From Desulfonatronum lacustre DSM 10312 (lineage in GTDB: Bacteria > Desulfobacterota > Desulfovibrionia > Desulfovibrionales > Desulfonatronaceae): DNA of 64,000 nt. The notes below the pieces were generated by a model. That model had not been told where the DNA came from, did no database searches, and worked only from the letters and a program-made list of their open reading frames with translations. The stretch spans positions 3,516,921 to 3,580,920 of the forward strand of contig NZ_KI912608.1 in assembly GCF_000519265.1 (NCBI RefSeq), written 5' to 3'. This document shows, piece after piece, positions 44,738 through 53,958 of this stretch. The position numbers were made by a program, and so were the translations under genes. How positions within the stretch are numbered: the first letter of the stretch is position 1; each line of letters begins with the position of its first letter.

Positions 44738-45243
44738 TGGCCTTGTCTCCTTTCAAAGGCCAGGAGCACCGCTCCGGCCATGGCTACGGTCAGGACCACG
44801 GAAATCAGCTCAAAGGCCAGGAAATACGGCTCGATGAACGTCCGGCCCAGGTCCATGAGCACGATCTCCGTGGGATGTTCATGGGAAGCCAGAGGCTGCC
44901 AGCGCAGCACCCGGGCGATGAGCATGGTCGGGGCCAGGGCCGCGACAATGCACCCCGCACCTACCCACCAGGGCCGACCCGACTGTTCTTCCCCGCCCAC
45001 CGGCGGCTTGGTGAGCATGATCGCGAAAAAAATCATGATGCTCACCGCGGCCACGTAGATCAGGATCTGCATCAGGGCCATGAACGGAGCGGCCATCAGC
45101 AGGTAGCAGCCCGCCACCCCGAACAGCGTCAGCACCAGGCCGACGAGAGCCCGGACCAGGTTGCGGCTGAACACCGCCAGCAAGCCGCCGAACAAAATGA
45201 TCAGCACGTAAACGCCGAAAGCGACGTAAGCGAGGGCTTCCAT
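44734..45243 (-). CDS. nuoJ: Complex I subunit J (NuoJ)
   Basis: A 169-aa, five-helix membrane subunit. NLVRALVGLVLTLFGVAGCY (about 28-47) and MQILIYVAAVSIMIFFAIML (about 58-77) match the conserved NuoJ helix 3 region. It joins nuoI by a single-base TAATG overlap and nuoK by 4 bp. Confidence 0.93.
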   Translation of the reverse strand: MEALAYVAFGVYVLIILFGGLLAVFSRNLVRALVGLVLTLFGVAGCYLLMAAPFMALMQILIYVAAVSIMIFFAIMLTKPPVGGEEQSGRPWWVGAGCIVAALAPTMLIARVLRWQPLASHEHPTEIVLMDLGRTFIEPYFLAFELISVVLTVAMAGAVLLAFERRQGQ

Positions 45244-45833
45244 TACTTCCCCCCTTTGTCTGTTTTGGGGTTTGAGCTGGGGTCTGGGTTGGGCGTTCTC
45301 CCGGACCGACTCTCGGCCTGCCCGCGCAATCGGGCCAGCAGGTCGAAGTGAAAATCCTTGCGATCAAAGCCGGCCTGATAAATTTCGTTGGAAAAACGCA
45401 ACGAATCCGCCGGGCAGCTCTCCACGCAGGTGCCGCACAGGCTGCACAAGGAAAAGTCGTAGCTGAACCGTGCCGGGTCTTTTGGAGCGGCGGGCTTTTT
45501 GACCTTTTCGCCCCGGGCCTCTGCCTCTTCCATGGCCGTTTTTTGTTCCGGCGTGGGCTTGGGGGGCTTCTGCTTGACCACCGTTAAACAGGCGCTGGGG
45601 CAGTTCATGGCGCACATGCCGCAGGAAATACACCGGGGAACAGCCGACTGGTCGTCCTTGCCGACCAGTTCGACGTGGCCGTGAAAGGTCCGCAGGTTGG
45701 CGTCGTCCACGGTGGCCCGAGGATAATGCACCGTCACCTGTGGCCGGACAAAGGCCCGGAAGGTAACGCCCAAACCGATCGCCAGGCTCCACAGCCCTTG
45801 CAGGGCCTTTCCAAATTCTCGAATCATGGTCAT
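45243..45833 (-). CDS. nuoI: Complex I subunit I (NuoI), with an inserted linker
   Basis: This iron-sulfur subunit carries two 4Fe-4S clusters that relay electrons to the quinone site. The motifs are CISCGMCAMNCPSACL (about 60-75) and CSLCGTCVESCPADSL (about 130-145). Between them lies about 55 residues of charged, Lys/Glu/Pro-rich sequence (KQKPPKPTPEQKTAMEEAEA and following) that is longer than in E. coli NuoI. It is 196 aa and overlaps nuoJ by one base. Confidence 0.94.
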   Translation of the reverse strand: MTMIREFGKALQGLWSLAIGLGVTFRAFVRPQVTVHYPRATVDDANLRTFHGHVELVGKDDQSAVPRCISCGMCAMNCPSACLTVVKQKPPKPTPEQKTAMEEAEARGEKVKKPAAPKDPARFSYDFSLCSLCGTCVESCPADSLRFSNEIYQAGFDRKDFHFDLLARLRGQAESRSGRTPNPDPSSNPKTDKGGK

Positions 45834-45856
45834 CGGGTCACCATCTCAGTTTGCCA

Positions 45857-46834
45857 TCACAGCTTGACCAGCACGAGGGTCACGAGCAGGTTGATAAGGG
45901 CCAGGGGCAGGAGCCACTTCCAGCTCAGGTTCAGGAGCTGGTCGAAGCGCACCCGGGGGTAGGTCCAGCGAAACCACATCATCACCAGCAGCAGCAGGTA
46001 GACCTTGGCCAAAAACCACCAGACGCCCGGGGCTGCGGGGCCGTTCCAGCCGCCCAGGAACAAGACCGTGGCCACGGAGCAGACCACGATCATATTCGCG
46101 TACTCGGCCAGGAAGAAGATCCCGAAGCCCATGCCAGAGTATTCGGTGTGAAATCCGGCGGTCAGCTCGCTTTCCGCTTCGGGCAGGTCGAAAGGAGCCC
46201 GGTTGGTCTCGGCCAGGGCACAGACAAAGTAGATGAAAAAGGCCACCGGCTGGACCATGACGTTCCACTGCCAGGGCCAGGCGCCCTGCCCGGAGACAAT
46301 GGTCGACAGATTCAACGAGCCGTACTGGAAGGCGATGGCCAGTACGGCCAGCAGCAGCGGGATCTCGTAGGCCACGGACTGGGCCACGGCCCGGGCCGCG
46401 CCCAAGAGCGACCATTTATTCTCCGAACTCCACCCGGCCAGGCACAGGGCCAGGACGTTGATTCCCGCGAAGGCCAGGATCAGCAGCAGCCCCAGGTCCA
46501 GTTCCATGGCCGTAAGCATCGGGCCGAAGGGAATGGGCAGGAACAGAACGAAGACCGGGGCAAAGGAGATGATCGGCGCGGTCCAGAACAGCCATTTGTC
46601 TGCACAACGGGGAGTGATCAACTGCTTGCCCACCAGCTTCACGGCGTCGGCCAGGGGCTGGAGCAGTCCGTGGGGACCGACCTCGAAGGGCCCGGGACGG
46701 CGTTGGATGTGCCCGGCGACTTTCCGTTCCAGATAGACCAGGACCAGGCCGTTGAGGCCCACGAACCCGGCCAGCAGGGCCAAGGCCAAGAAAATGGTGA
46801 ACAGTTCAAGAGGCATGCCGAAAGGAGGAGTCAT
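45857..46834 (-). CDS. nuoH: Complex I subunit H (NuoH)
   Basis: A 325-aa, eight-helix membrane subunit that forms the quinone channel. VYLERKVAGHIQRRPGPFEV (about 34-53) is the family signature, and CALAETNRAPFDLPEAESEL (about 200-219) is the second conserved loop. It lies 23 bp downstream of nuoI's opposite end, between nuoD and nuoI. Confidence 0.96.
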   Translation of the reverse strand: MTPPFGMPLELFTIFLALALLAGFVGLNGLVLVYLERKVAGHIQRRPGPFEVGPHGLLQPLADAVKLVGKQLITPRCADKWLFWTAPIISFAPVFVLFLPIPFGPMLTAMELDLGLLLILAFAGINVLALCLAGWSSENKWSLLGAARAVAQSVAYEIPLLLAVLAIAFQYGSLNLSTIVSGQGAWPWQWNVMVQPVAFFIYFVCALAETNRAPFDLPEAESELTAGFHTEYSGMGFGIFFLAEYANMIVVCSVATVLFLGGWNGPAAPGVWWFLAKVYLLLLVMMWFRWTYPRVRFDQLLNLSWKWLLPLALINLLVTLVLVKL

Positions 46835-46838
46835 GGGA

Positions 46839-48011
46839 TCACCTGTCGATTTCCGGAATGACCATATCCAGGCTGCCCAGAATGGCCACGGCGTCGGCCA
46901 GCAAGGTGCCTTTGGTCACTTCGGCGAAGAGGCTCAGATTGGAAAAACCCGGTGCGCGCAGCTTAACCCGGTAGGGGTTGGCGCTGCCGTCACTGATCAA
47001 ATGCACGCCGATCTTGCCGCGTGCTCCCTCTACCGCGAAATATACTTCCCCTTTTGGGGCCTTCCATTTAGGCTTGGGAGCGTTCTTGACCCAGAATTCT
47101 CCGGAAGGCAGCATGTCCAGGGCCTGTTCGATGATGTCCAGGCTTTGTTCGATTTCAGCCATGCGCACGTTGTAGCGGGCCATGCCGTCACACTTGTCGT
47201 CCGTGGGGATGTTGAAGCTCAGTTCGGGATAGACGGAGTAGGGCTCGGCCTTGCGCACGTCGTAGGCCACGCCGGAGCCGCGCAGGGTGGGACCGGTGGC
47301 CCCGTAGCGCCGACACATCTCCACGGGGATGTGCCCAACGCCCTCCAGGCGGTGACGCAGGATCATGTTGCCCGTGACCAGATTGCGGTACATGGGCAGC
47401 CGGGAGCGCAGATGGGGCACGAAGTCCCGGATCATGCCCAGGGCCGTGTCGTCCAAATCTGCGGCCACCCCGCCGAGGCGATAATAACTGTAGGTCAGCC
47501 GGGAACCGGTGGGCCGCTGCAGGATATCCAAGATACGTTCCCGATCGTCAAAAGCGTACATGATCGGCGTGAACGCGCCCAGGTCCAGCAGGAAGGCTCC
47601 CCACCAGAGCAGATGGGAACTGATCCGGTTCAACTCGCAGGTGATCACCCGGATGAACTCGGCCCGGCGGGGTACCTCGATCCCGCCCAGCTTTTCCACG
47701 GCTCCGGCCCAGGCCCAGTTCCAGGCCAGGGCGTGCAGGTAGTCCACCCGGCCCATGTTGGGCATGTACTGGTAGTACGTCTGCTCCTCGCCCATTTTCT
47801 CGTGCATCCGGTGCAGATACCCCAGTACCGGCTCGGTGCGCAGAATGTATTCGCCGTCCAACTCGAAAATGACTCGCAGCACGCCGTGGGTAGCCGGATG
47901 TTGCGGCCCCATGTTCAGGATCATGGTGTCCGGCGAACCGCCCTTTTCGAAATGGTTGGTGTAAAAATCCCCGCCGAGATGGAATCGCCCTGGAGACGCG
48001 GAACTGGTCAT
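46839..48011 (-). CDS. nuoD: Complex I subunit D (NuoD)
   Basis: A 390-aa peripheral subunit that frames the quinone site. ILNMGPQHPATHGVLRVIFE (about 31-50) is the signature, with PVLGYLHRMHEKMGEEQTYY and HLLWWGAFLLDLGAFTP following. The C-terminus ends DMVIPEIDR, the usual form. NuoC and NuoD are separate genes here. A 66-bp gap separates it from nuoC. Confidence 0.96.
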   Translation of the reverse strand: MTSSASPGRFHLGGDFYTNHFEKGGSPDTMILNMGPQHPATHGVLRVIFELDGEYILRTEPVLGYLHRMHEKMGEEQTYYQYMPNMGRVDYLHALAWNWAWAGAVEKLGGIEVPRRAEFIRVITCELNRISSHLLWWGAFLLDLGAFTPIMYAFDDRERILDILQRPTGSRLTYSYYRLGGVAADLDDTALGMIRDFVPHLRSRLPMYRNLVTGNMILRHRLEGVGHIPVEMCRRYGATGPTLRGSGVAYDVRKAEPYSVYPELSFNIPTDDKCDGMARYNVRMAEIEQSLDIIEQALDMLPSGEFWVKNAPKPKWKAPKGEVYFAVEGARGKIGVHLISDGSANPYRVKLRAPGFSNLSLFAEVTKGTLLADAVAILGSLDMVIPEIDR

Positions 48012-48077
48012 GGCAAGCCTTTGTGTTGGTATGCGCTGTTCTGATTCGTTGGAGGCGACGAAGAAGACAAAAACGCT

Positions 48078-48665
48078 TCAGGTCGCGGAAGCCTCGTCGC
48101 TCTCGTGGCCATCGGACGATCCCATTGCGTCGGAGGGCGTACTTTGGGCCTCGCTCTCTTCCGGAGCCACGAGAAACGCGGCCGCATCCCCGGCTTGCGG
48201 ACCTCCTTCCCCGTCGGGGAGCAAGTCCGTCAAGCTCTTGAGGGCCTTGTCGGTTTTTCGCAGTGGGTGAAACTCCGCGTCCTCGGCGGCGAGCAGGAGG
48301 GGCGTCATATTCTCGTGTCCGGCAAAGATCACGCCGAAAAAATCCCGGCATTCCCGTTCATGCCAGGAAGCTCCGTGATAGATGTCCGAGATCGTCGGCA
48401 GTTCTGGAACATCCTTGGAAACCAGCACCCGGAGGGCGATTCTGCCCGGTGTGTCGAAATGGTCAAAATGGTACACGCCGAGAAACCCTTCCGAAACCTC
48501 CACCACGGAGACGTCCTCCAGAAAGTAGGCCTGCTCGAGAAGCCTGGCCGCGGCCGGTCGAAGCTGTTCCGGAGCCAAGTACGCGGCAAGCACCAACCCG
48601 GACACGTCCGGGGAGCATTCTTCACGGCGCAAGGCGGGAACGTCGCGCAACGCATCGGGGATCAT
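48078..48665 (-). CDS. nuoC: Complex I subunit C (NuoC)
   Basis: A 195-aa peripheral subunit. [20 protein letters not shown] (about 95-114) matches the family's ERE-x-DFFGI motif, and [20 protein letters not shown] (about 125-144) follows. The C-terminal 50 residues are acidic and poorly conserved. It overlaps nuoB by 4 bp. Confidence 0.92.
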   Translation of the reverse strand: MIPDALRDVPALRREECSPDVSGLVLAAYLAPEQLRPAAARLLEQAYFLEDVSVVEVSEGFLGVYHFDHFDTPGRIALRVLVSKDVPELPTISDIYHGASWHERECRDFFGVIFAGHENMTPLLLAAEDAEFHPLRKTDKALKSLTDLLPDGEGGPQAGDAAAFLVAPEESEAQSTPSDAMGSSDGHESDEASAT

Positions 48666-49228
48666 CGGGCACCTTCCTCGGCTACGGCTTCAGCCACGGC
48701 TGCGCCAACGGGCTGGGCCACCGGCCACCAGCGCTTGCCGGTGATTTTTTCCTGAATCAGGAACAACCCTTCCAGCAAGGCCTCGGGGCGAGGCGGGCAT
48801 CCCGGAACGTAGACGTCCACCGGGATGATCCGATCGACCCCTTCGACGACGTTATATTGGCCTTTGTAGTTGAACGGCCCGCCGGAAATGGAGCAGTTCC
48901 CAAGGGCCATGACCCATTTTGGTCCGGGCATCTGTTCGTACAACCGGACCACGGCGGGGGCCATTTTTTTGGTCACCGTTCCGGCCACGATCATCAGGTC
49001 GGACTGCCTCGGGGAGGGGCGGAACACTTCCGCGCCGTAGCGGGCGATGTCGAACCGGGCCATGCCCACGGCCATCATCTCAATGGCGCAACAGGCCAGC
49101 CCGAAGGTCATCGGCCAGAGCGACATGGACCGGCAGACATCGAAAATCTTTTCCAGGGGGGCGATCCGGATCGGCGCTTGATCCTGGTCCAGATCGGCCC
49201 GCTTTAGAGAGAAATCCGTCTCGGCCAT
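48662..49228 (-). CDS. nuoB: Complex I subunit B (NuoB)
   Basis: A 188-aa subunit binding the terminal 4Fe-4S cluster N2. The cysteines are seen in [17 protein letters not shown] (about 43-59), [14 protein letters not shown] (about 107-120) and [20 protein letters not shown] (about 137-156). It overlaps nuoA by 25 bp and nuoC by 4 bp. Confidence 0.96.
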   Translation of the reverse strand: MAETDFSLKRADLDQDQAPIRIAPLEKIFDVCRSMSLWPMTFGLACCAIEMMAVGMARFDIARYGAEVFRPSPRQSDLMIVAGTVTKKMAPAVVRLYEQMPGPKWVMALGNCSISGGPFNYKGQYNVVEGVDRIIPVDVYVPGCPPRPEALLEGLFLIQEKITGKRWWPVAQPVGAAVAEAVAEEGAR

Positions 49229-49584
49229 GAGAACACTCCTTTTCGCCAGAAATAGATGATGGAGATACCCAGAATAAAGAGAAAAATGAACAGTTTGATC
49301 AAGGGCAGAAAGCCCTCGGAATGCGGATAATAGGCGGCCACCGGAAACAAATAGAGGATGTCCACCTCGAAGGCGAGAAAGATCAAGGCGTAAAAGTAAT
49401 AATTAACCCCGAAGCGGGTCCAGGCGCTGCCCTGCGGAGTGATTCCGCACTCATAGGGCAGGGTGAGGTCCCCGCCTTTGAAACGGGGAGCGATCAAGCG
49501 AGAAATGAGCAACGGTCCAGCGGCGAACAGAACGCCCGCCAAGAGAAAAACGATCAAAGCCAAGTGAAACCAAGTGAACACCAT
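49204..49584 (-). CDS. nuoA: Complex I subunit A (NuoA)
   Basis: A 126-aa, three-helix membrane subunit. [20 protein letters not shown] (about 42-61) is the diagnostic NuoA loop, followed by [18 protein letters not shown]. It is first in the operon, with AAAGGTGG ahead of the ATG and a likely promoter about 160 bp upstream. Confidence 0.95.
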   Translation of the reverse strand: MVFTWFHLALIVFLLAGVLFAAGPLLISRLIAPRFKGGDLTLPYECGITPQGSAWTRFGVNYYFYALIFLAFEVDILYLFPVAAYYPHSEGFLPLIKLFIFLFILGISIIYFWRKGVFSWPRRISL

Positions 49585-49918
49585 GGGGGTACCACCTTTG
49601 GGCAGGGATCAAAAAAAATGAAAAATGTCTTTTCCGGAAAGATGGAAAAGAGGACTTCATTAAAGAGAGTAAAATAACATAAAAACAAACTGTTACGATA
49701 GAATCTTTTGGGCCTGCATCAGTATGTTTGGCGATTTTCCCTGCCTTCATACCAGTTCACAACAATTTGTCAATAAGGCGTGATTATTTTGTCTTGTTGA
49801 CTTTTTGACACAAGACGGCCCGCGGAAAAACACGGGCAAGGAAGACGTAATAGGAGTATTCGGACGGAGGAGGCGGTGTTGGGAGGAAAGCGAGAGGAGG
49901 AATATCTTTGATCAGCAT
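49585..49918. other. Intergenic region upstream of the complex I operon
   Basis: AT-rich leader (49600-49690) and promoter region of nuoA. A 7-bp inverted repeat, GTCTTGT at 49791-49797 and ACAAGAC at 49810-49816, lies upstream of the promoter and might be a regulator site. Beyond it (49820-49910) nothing else was recognised before the MITE copy. Confidence 0.5.
49746..49773 (-). promoter_or_regulatory. Putative sigma-70-type promoter of the complex I operon
   Basis: On the minus strand TTGACA (49768-49773) and TATGAA (49746-49751) are separated by 16 bp. The -35 box is consensus; the -10 matches at four of six. This predicts a leader of about 155 bases before nuoA. Confidence 0.55.
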
Positions 49919-50091
49919 GTAACTACTCAGCACAGAGGAATTCTGTTGCCGGGGTCGGAATCGGAATCGGGATCGGGATCGAAAACGCTGGGAAGCGTTC
50001 AAAATTTTTTCTGTTCCGATTCCGATTCCGATAGCGACCCCGACTCCGATTGCCGGAGCAAGGGCGGATACAAAATGTGCTGAGTAGATAC
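49919..50091. mobile_element. MITE-like palindromic element, copy C, with 8-bp target duplication
   Basis: The ends are GTAACTACTCAGCACA (49919-49934) and, on the other strand, GTATCTACTCAGCACA (50076-50091), as in copy A. The inner arms of CGGAAT-type hexamers (about 49950-49985 and 50012-50052) surround the hairpin AACGCTGGGAAGCGTT. ATCAGCAT flanks both sides (49911-49918 and 50092-50099), an 8-bp target duplication. The right copy includes the TGA stop of the PAP2 gene. The element is non-coding. Confidence 0.88.
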
Positions 50092-50092
50092 A

Positions 50093-51055
50093 TCAGCATC
50101 GCGTGAGGCAGGCCGTTTTGATTGAACCTGTCCAGGCGAGCAAAGTGCTTAAAACCGTCACTAGAGGCCAATACCACGCGGGTTCGAAAACCATCTGTTT
50201 GATTCCAATCACTGCCGCAAACAAGGCGAAGAGGGTCAAGGCGGACCAAGTCGTCAGCCGTAGCTCCCAGCAAGAGGGCATGGTCGGGGATTGTCCGCGG
50301 CGATCCAGGCCGAAGAGGCGGTACGCCGCAAAGGCGCAGATCCAGAGGCAGACGATCATGGCCCAGAGCACGTCGCCGGGATAATGCGAGCCTCTGAACA
50401 CCCGGCCCGTTCCGATCAGAGCCCCCCAGGAAACGGCTAGCGCGAAAACCGGCCAAGTCAGATAACGTCGCGAAGAATGCGCAAGCAGGAAGACCAGCGG
50501 CAACAGAAACATCGCGGTGGTGGTGTGTCCGGAAGTAAAGCTGCCCTTGCTCACCGCTTCGGAAAAACCGTAGGGCCCGATCAGCCAGGTCGAGGAATAG
50601 TCCTGGTCTCCGCGGAGCACGTCCAGGGGGCGGGCCCGTCCGAAAAAGGTCTTCAGACCGCGATTGGCCACGAGAAAGAGCAGCATGCACGCCAAATAAT
50701 ATCCGGCGAAGAGCCGGATGCCGGATGCTTTTGGCCCCCAGAACGGCGTCAAGGCGCAAAAATAGGCGGCCAAGACCAGAATAAGCGTCGCATAGGTCAG
50801 GTCCTGAGCGCCCGGCGGTTCTCCCTCAAACAGAGATCGCGCGGCAGCGTCGTTCCACCATTGCAGCAAAATGGATTCACGGGACAGCTCCATGCCCCAG
50901 GCCGTCACGGCCAGATCTCCTCGAAAAAGAGGGATGGTGAGCAGGCCCCCGATCAACGTGCTTGCCCCGATCCACCACCAGAGTGGTGAGGACCTGAGAT
51001 GGTCCCAAAGCTTAGGCCGCTTCGAAGCGGCCTCTCGGGTATTGGCCATGATCAA
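50093..51055 (-). CDS. PAP2-family membrane phosphatase
   Basis: A 320-aa protein with about six membrane helices and the PAP2 active-site motifs: KTFFGRARP (about 138-146), SFTSGHTTTAMF (about 174-185, TSGH) and RVFRGSHYPGDV (about 222-233) with the catalytic His. Members act on lipid phosphates such as undecaprenyl pyrophosphate, lipid A or phosphatidate. The gene follows lptG on the same strand, so a role in envelope lipid or lipopolysaccharide phosphate metabolism fits. Its stop codon is within the MITE target duplication. Confidence 0.87.
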   Translation of the reverse strand: MIMANTREAASKRPKLWDHLRSSPLWWWIGASTLIGGLLTIPLFRGDLAVTAWGMELSRESILLQWWNDAAARSLFEGEPPGAQDLTYATLILVLAAYFCALTPFWGPKASGIRLFAGYYLACMLLFLVANRGLKTFFGRARPLDVLRGDQDYSSTWLIGPYGFSEAVSKGSFTSGHTTTAMFLLPLVFLLAHSSRRYLTWPVFALAVSWGALIGTGRVFRGSHYPGDVLWAMIVCLWICAFAAYRLFGLDRRGQSPTMPSCWELRLTTWSALTLFALFAAVIGIKQMVFEPAWYWPLVTVLSTLLAWTGSIKTACLTRC

Positions 51056-51073
51056 TGGGAATGAGTCGGCGAC

Positions 51074-52261
51074 CTAACGGCCTCGCAACATGTCGAAAGG
51101 ATTGTCGGGCAACACGTACCAGAGCAGACGTCCTCCTGCCAGAAAACCAAAAAGGAGATTGCCCAGCCATGCGCCAAGAAAGGGAGAGATAAAACCGCGT
51201 TCCCCCAGGGAGACCCCGAGTACGAAGAGCACATAATACACGAAAACAATGGCCAGCCCCAGGGCGATGTTCAGGTAGACGCTGTCGAAAATGGTGTACA
51301 GCGCCAGGGCGATGAGAGCCATCATCAGCAGGGAGAAGGCATAGGACCATTTCATATGCCAAGCGGTGTGCAACCGTTCCACGTTGGAACCGGTTCCCTC
51401 CAGGTAGGAGATGATCCGACCCAGCTCGAACAGCGAAAGCGCGGCGGCCTCGAACCGGGTTTGCAGGACGCCGAAGACCTCCAGATCTTGGGAAATATTC
51501 AGACTCAAGGAAGCTTCTTCCCTGACCTCGAAGGAAAGCGTCTCGTAGATCCGAGGTTCGTGCAGCTCCCAGCCCGTATCCAGAATGTCGAATCGACTCG
51601 CGACGATGATCCGTTGCAGCGTATTGCCTTCGCCGTAGACGTAAACGGTGATGTCACGGCCCCGGCGTTGCTCCGGATACGCCCCGTCGATGCTGACCAC
51701 ATAGGCTCCGCTGACAAACCAGATGTCGCGCAGCTCCACCTGGCCCGCCTCTTCCTTGCGCACCTCTTCCCGCCAGATTCGGTCCATGGTCCGCTGGCCC
51801 GCCACGCCCAGGGCCTGGGCCAGGAAAAGCTGCGCCAAACACCAAATCAAGCCGTACGCGGCGTAAAATCGGATCAATGCGGTATAAGAAACCCCGCCGG
51901 ACTGGAGGGCGAGCAATTCCCGGTGACGGACCAGCAGCCCGATTTGGACGATCAGGGATACCAGGAACGCCGCCGGAAGAATTTGCGAAAGAATCAACGG
52001 CAATTTGGCCAGGAAAAAACCGACCATGGTGCCCACGCCCACGCCGGCCTGGACAAAGATGTCCAGGTTCTCCACCAAGTCTTGAAGCAGATAGATGCAG
52101 ATCCCGACCCCGAGGCACAACCCGATCAGAAACAGGTTCTGAACAAGCAGATAACGCTGAAGCGTGTTTAATCGGTACCGGGTCAGGCGACGCAGGATGT
52201 CGGTCAAAACCGGGACGGCAGGTGAAGCCGGAGGCGGGAGCTTGATGTTCCGAGAAGTCAT
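51074..52261 (-). CDS. lptG: LPS export ABC transporter permease LptG
   Basis: A 395-aa inner-membrane permease of the LptBFG lipopolysaccharide extractor. Helices lie near both ends with a large periplasmic beta-jellyroll domain between (about 145-300). RHRELLALQSGGVSYTALIR (about 112-131) is the coupling-helix region used by LptB. It is 12 bp downstream of lptF. The ATPase lptB is not in the window. Confidence 0.9.
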   Translation of the reverse strand: MTSRNIKLPPPASPAVPVLTDILRRLTRYRLNTLQRYLLVQNLFLIGLCLGVGICIYLLQDLVENLDIFVQAGVGVGTMVGFFLAKLPLILSQILPAAFLVSLIVQIGLLVRHRELLALQSGGVSYTALIRFYAAYGLIWCLAQLFLAQALGVAGQRTMDRIWREEVRKEEAGQVELRDIWFVSGAYVVSIDGAYPEQRRGRDITVYVYGEGNTLQRIIVASRFDILDTGWELHEPRIYETLSFEVREEASLSLNISQDLEVFGVLQTRFEAAALSLFELGRIISYLEGTGSNVERLHTAWHMKWSYAFSLLMMALIALALYTIFDSVYLNIALGLAIVFVYYVLFVLGVSLGERGFISPFLGAWLGNLLFGFLAGGRLLWYVLPDNPFDMLRGR

Positions 52262-52273
52262 GTACGACCCTGC

Positions 52274-53470
52274 CTAACCGGCTTTCTTCAGAAACGTGAT
52301 TTGGAGGTGCGAGACCCACTCGCCGATGCGCAACCCCCGCTCCCTGGCCGCGAACCAGATTCCCAGGGCGGCTATGGTCCCAAAGAGCAGCATCTGCCCC
52401 CATAGCGGCAGGTAGGCCGGGACAATGCCGAGTTCCGCGATGACGATGCCCGTGGAGAACATGCCGTAGAACACGAAGAACACGCCCATGATCAAAATCA
52501 GGGCGTACTGCCTCTTCAAACCCTCGAAGGCCTGGGCCAGGGGAATGGCCAACAGTCCCAGAATCAGACAAGCCACGGGCACGACCCAACGTTTCTGGAT
52601 TTCCACCGCCACCCGGTTGGCGAACTCCTCCCCGCGGACCTCCACCAGGTCGGGCATGGCGGACCAACTTCGGAGCTCGCTCCAGGACATTTCCTTGGGT
52701 CGGGGTTCGCGCTGGGAAATGCCCATCAGCAACTGGTCCAGATCCAGGCGCACCAGGTACGAGTCGAAACGCAGCTCGGTGATGGCATTGCGCTGCATGC
52801 GGTAAATCCGGCCGTGTTCCAGAGCAAACAGAATACGGCCCTCTCTGGGCTCGGTGACCACGTAGCCCACGGGAGCGACGATCACCGCCGTAATCTCCGG
52901 ACGGGTCTGATCCTCCACGAAGACTTGGCGCAGCCGCTGATCCGCGTCCACATTCTTGGCGTAGATGGTCAATCCGGGGAAATCCTTGTGAAAAATTCCC
53001 GGTTGCAGAACCATTTGGGTTTTGGAGTGGGCCAGTTCCAAAGCGGTGCGTCGGAAGTTGTCGAAGCCCCAGGAAATGCCGCCCAGGCTGATCACCAGGG
53101 CCAGGATCGAGGCGGAAAGGGAGAAGATGACCGGTGCCGGAAGGATCTGATACAGGCTGACGCCACCGGATTTGAGGGCGATCAGTTCCCGGTCGTTGCT
53201 CATCCGCAGGAATACCAGAAAGATGCTCAGCAGGCAGGCCACCGGAATGAGCATGAATAGAAAGAACGGGCTCAGAAAGACGAACAGGCGGATGATGTCC
53301 AGGGTGGACACCTGCTGGTGCAAAAACAGCTCGCGCAACTGGAGCAGCCGCCCGACCAGAAGCAGGGAGATCAGGCCGGACCAAGTCAGGAAGAAAAGAA
53401 AGCAGATTTCCTGGAAGACCCGTTTCTGGAGCAAGGTCCAGCGATGCGGCAGATAGGCGGAAAGGTTCAA
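52274..53470 (-). CDS. lptF: LPS export ABC transporter permease LptF
   Basis: The 398-aa partner of LptG. Six membrane helices and a periplasmic domain (about 120-270) are predicted. RMSNDRELIALKSGGVSLYQ (about 89-108) is the coupling-helix motif shared by the LptF/G family. It lies between the small gene at 53467 (4-bp overlap) and lptG. Assignment of F versus G rests on gene order and is less certain than the family. Confidence 0.88.
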   Translation of the reverse strand: MNLSAYLPHRWTLLQKRVFQEICFLFFLTWSGLISLLLVGRLLQLRELFLHQQVSTLDIIRLFVFLSPFFLFMLIPVACLLSIFLVFLRMSNDRELIALKSGGVSLYQILPAPVIFSLSASILALVISLGGISWGFDNFRRTALELAHSKTQMVLQPGIFHKDFPGLTIYAKNVDADQRLRQVFVEDQTRPEITAVIVAPVGYVVTEPREGRILFALEHGRIYRMQRNAITELRFDSYLVRLDLDQLLMGISQREPRPKEMSWSELRSWSAMPDLVEVRGEEFANRVAVEIQKRWVVPVACLILGLLAIPLAQAFEGLKRQYALILIMGVFFVFYGMFSTGIVIAELGIVPAYLPLWGQMLLFGTIAALGIWFAARERGLRIGEWVSHLQITFLKKAG

Positions 53471-53676
53471 GGCGATTCGCTCTCTCCACGGCCTTCAGAA
53501 GGCGCTTCGGTCTGGAAAAAACGTTCCAAGAAGCGCCCATCGCTGGGTCCAAGATTAAACCGCATCCCCGCTTCGGCCAGCAATGAAGCCAAGGGGCGAT
53601 CCGGGTGCTCCCGGCGGGTCTCGTCGATCCAGGCTACCGCCCTGTTGATCGGTTCGGTCATCTTGATCTCGTTCAT
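53467..53676 (-). CDS. Small conserved-looking protein upstream of lptF
   Basis: A 69-aa protein beginning MNEIKMTEPINRAVAWIDET. AAGGTGG precedes ATG 53676; a TTG at 53694 is an alternative. A helical N-terminal half (INRAVAWIDETRREHPDRPL) and the segment AEAGMRFNLGPSDGRFLERF suggest a small folded protein of unknown function. It overlaps lptF by 4 bp, so the two are probably co-translated. Confidence 0.65.
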   Translation of the reverse strand: MNEIKMTEPINRAVAWIDETRREHPDRPLASLLAEAGMRFNLGPSDGRFLERFFQTEAPSEGRGESESP

Positions 53677-53958
53677 TGTTTCCACCTTGCTCAATAGTAT
53701 CGCCAGAGTCGGTCCGGCTGCGGCCCCCGGCTGTTTGTCCTCAAGAAGTTGGGAACCTACAACAAGCCCTCCGCGATGACAACGCGGCCTGAGCCAAGCG
53801 GAGCACGAGGCGCGTCAATAATCTCTCCTTGCCTGGATGTCCTCTCTTTGCTATGCGCGGAATTCGTTTCACCGTTCCCTGCATCGAGCGGTCATCATGG
53901 AGGTGCGCCGCGGCAATGGGCGGGAAAATCCAAACCACCATCTACAAGGAGCTAACGT

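Noticed and set aside
49805..50083. 92-codon plus-strand frame across the MITE
   Set aside because: Serine/aspartate repeats arise from the hexamer arms; no start signal or homology.
51654..53552. 632-codon minus-strand frame over lptF and lptG
   Set aside because: It overlaps two well-supported membrane proteins in another frame and has arginine/proline-rich shadow composition.
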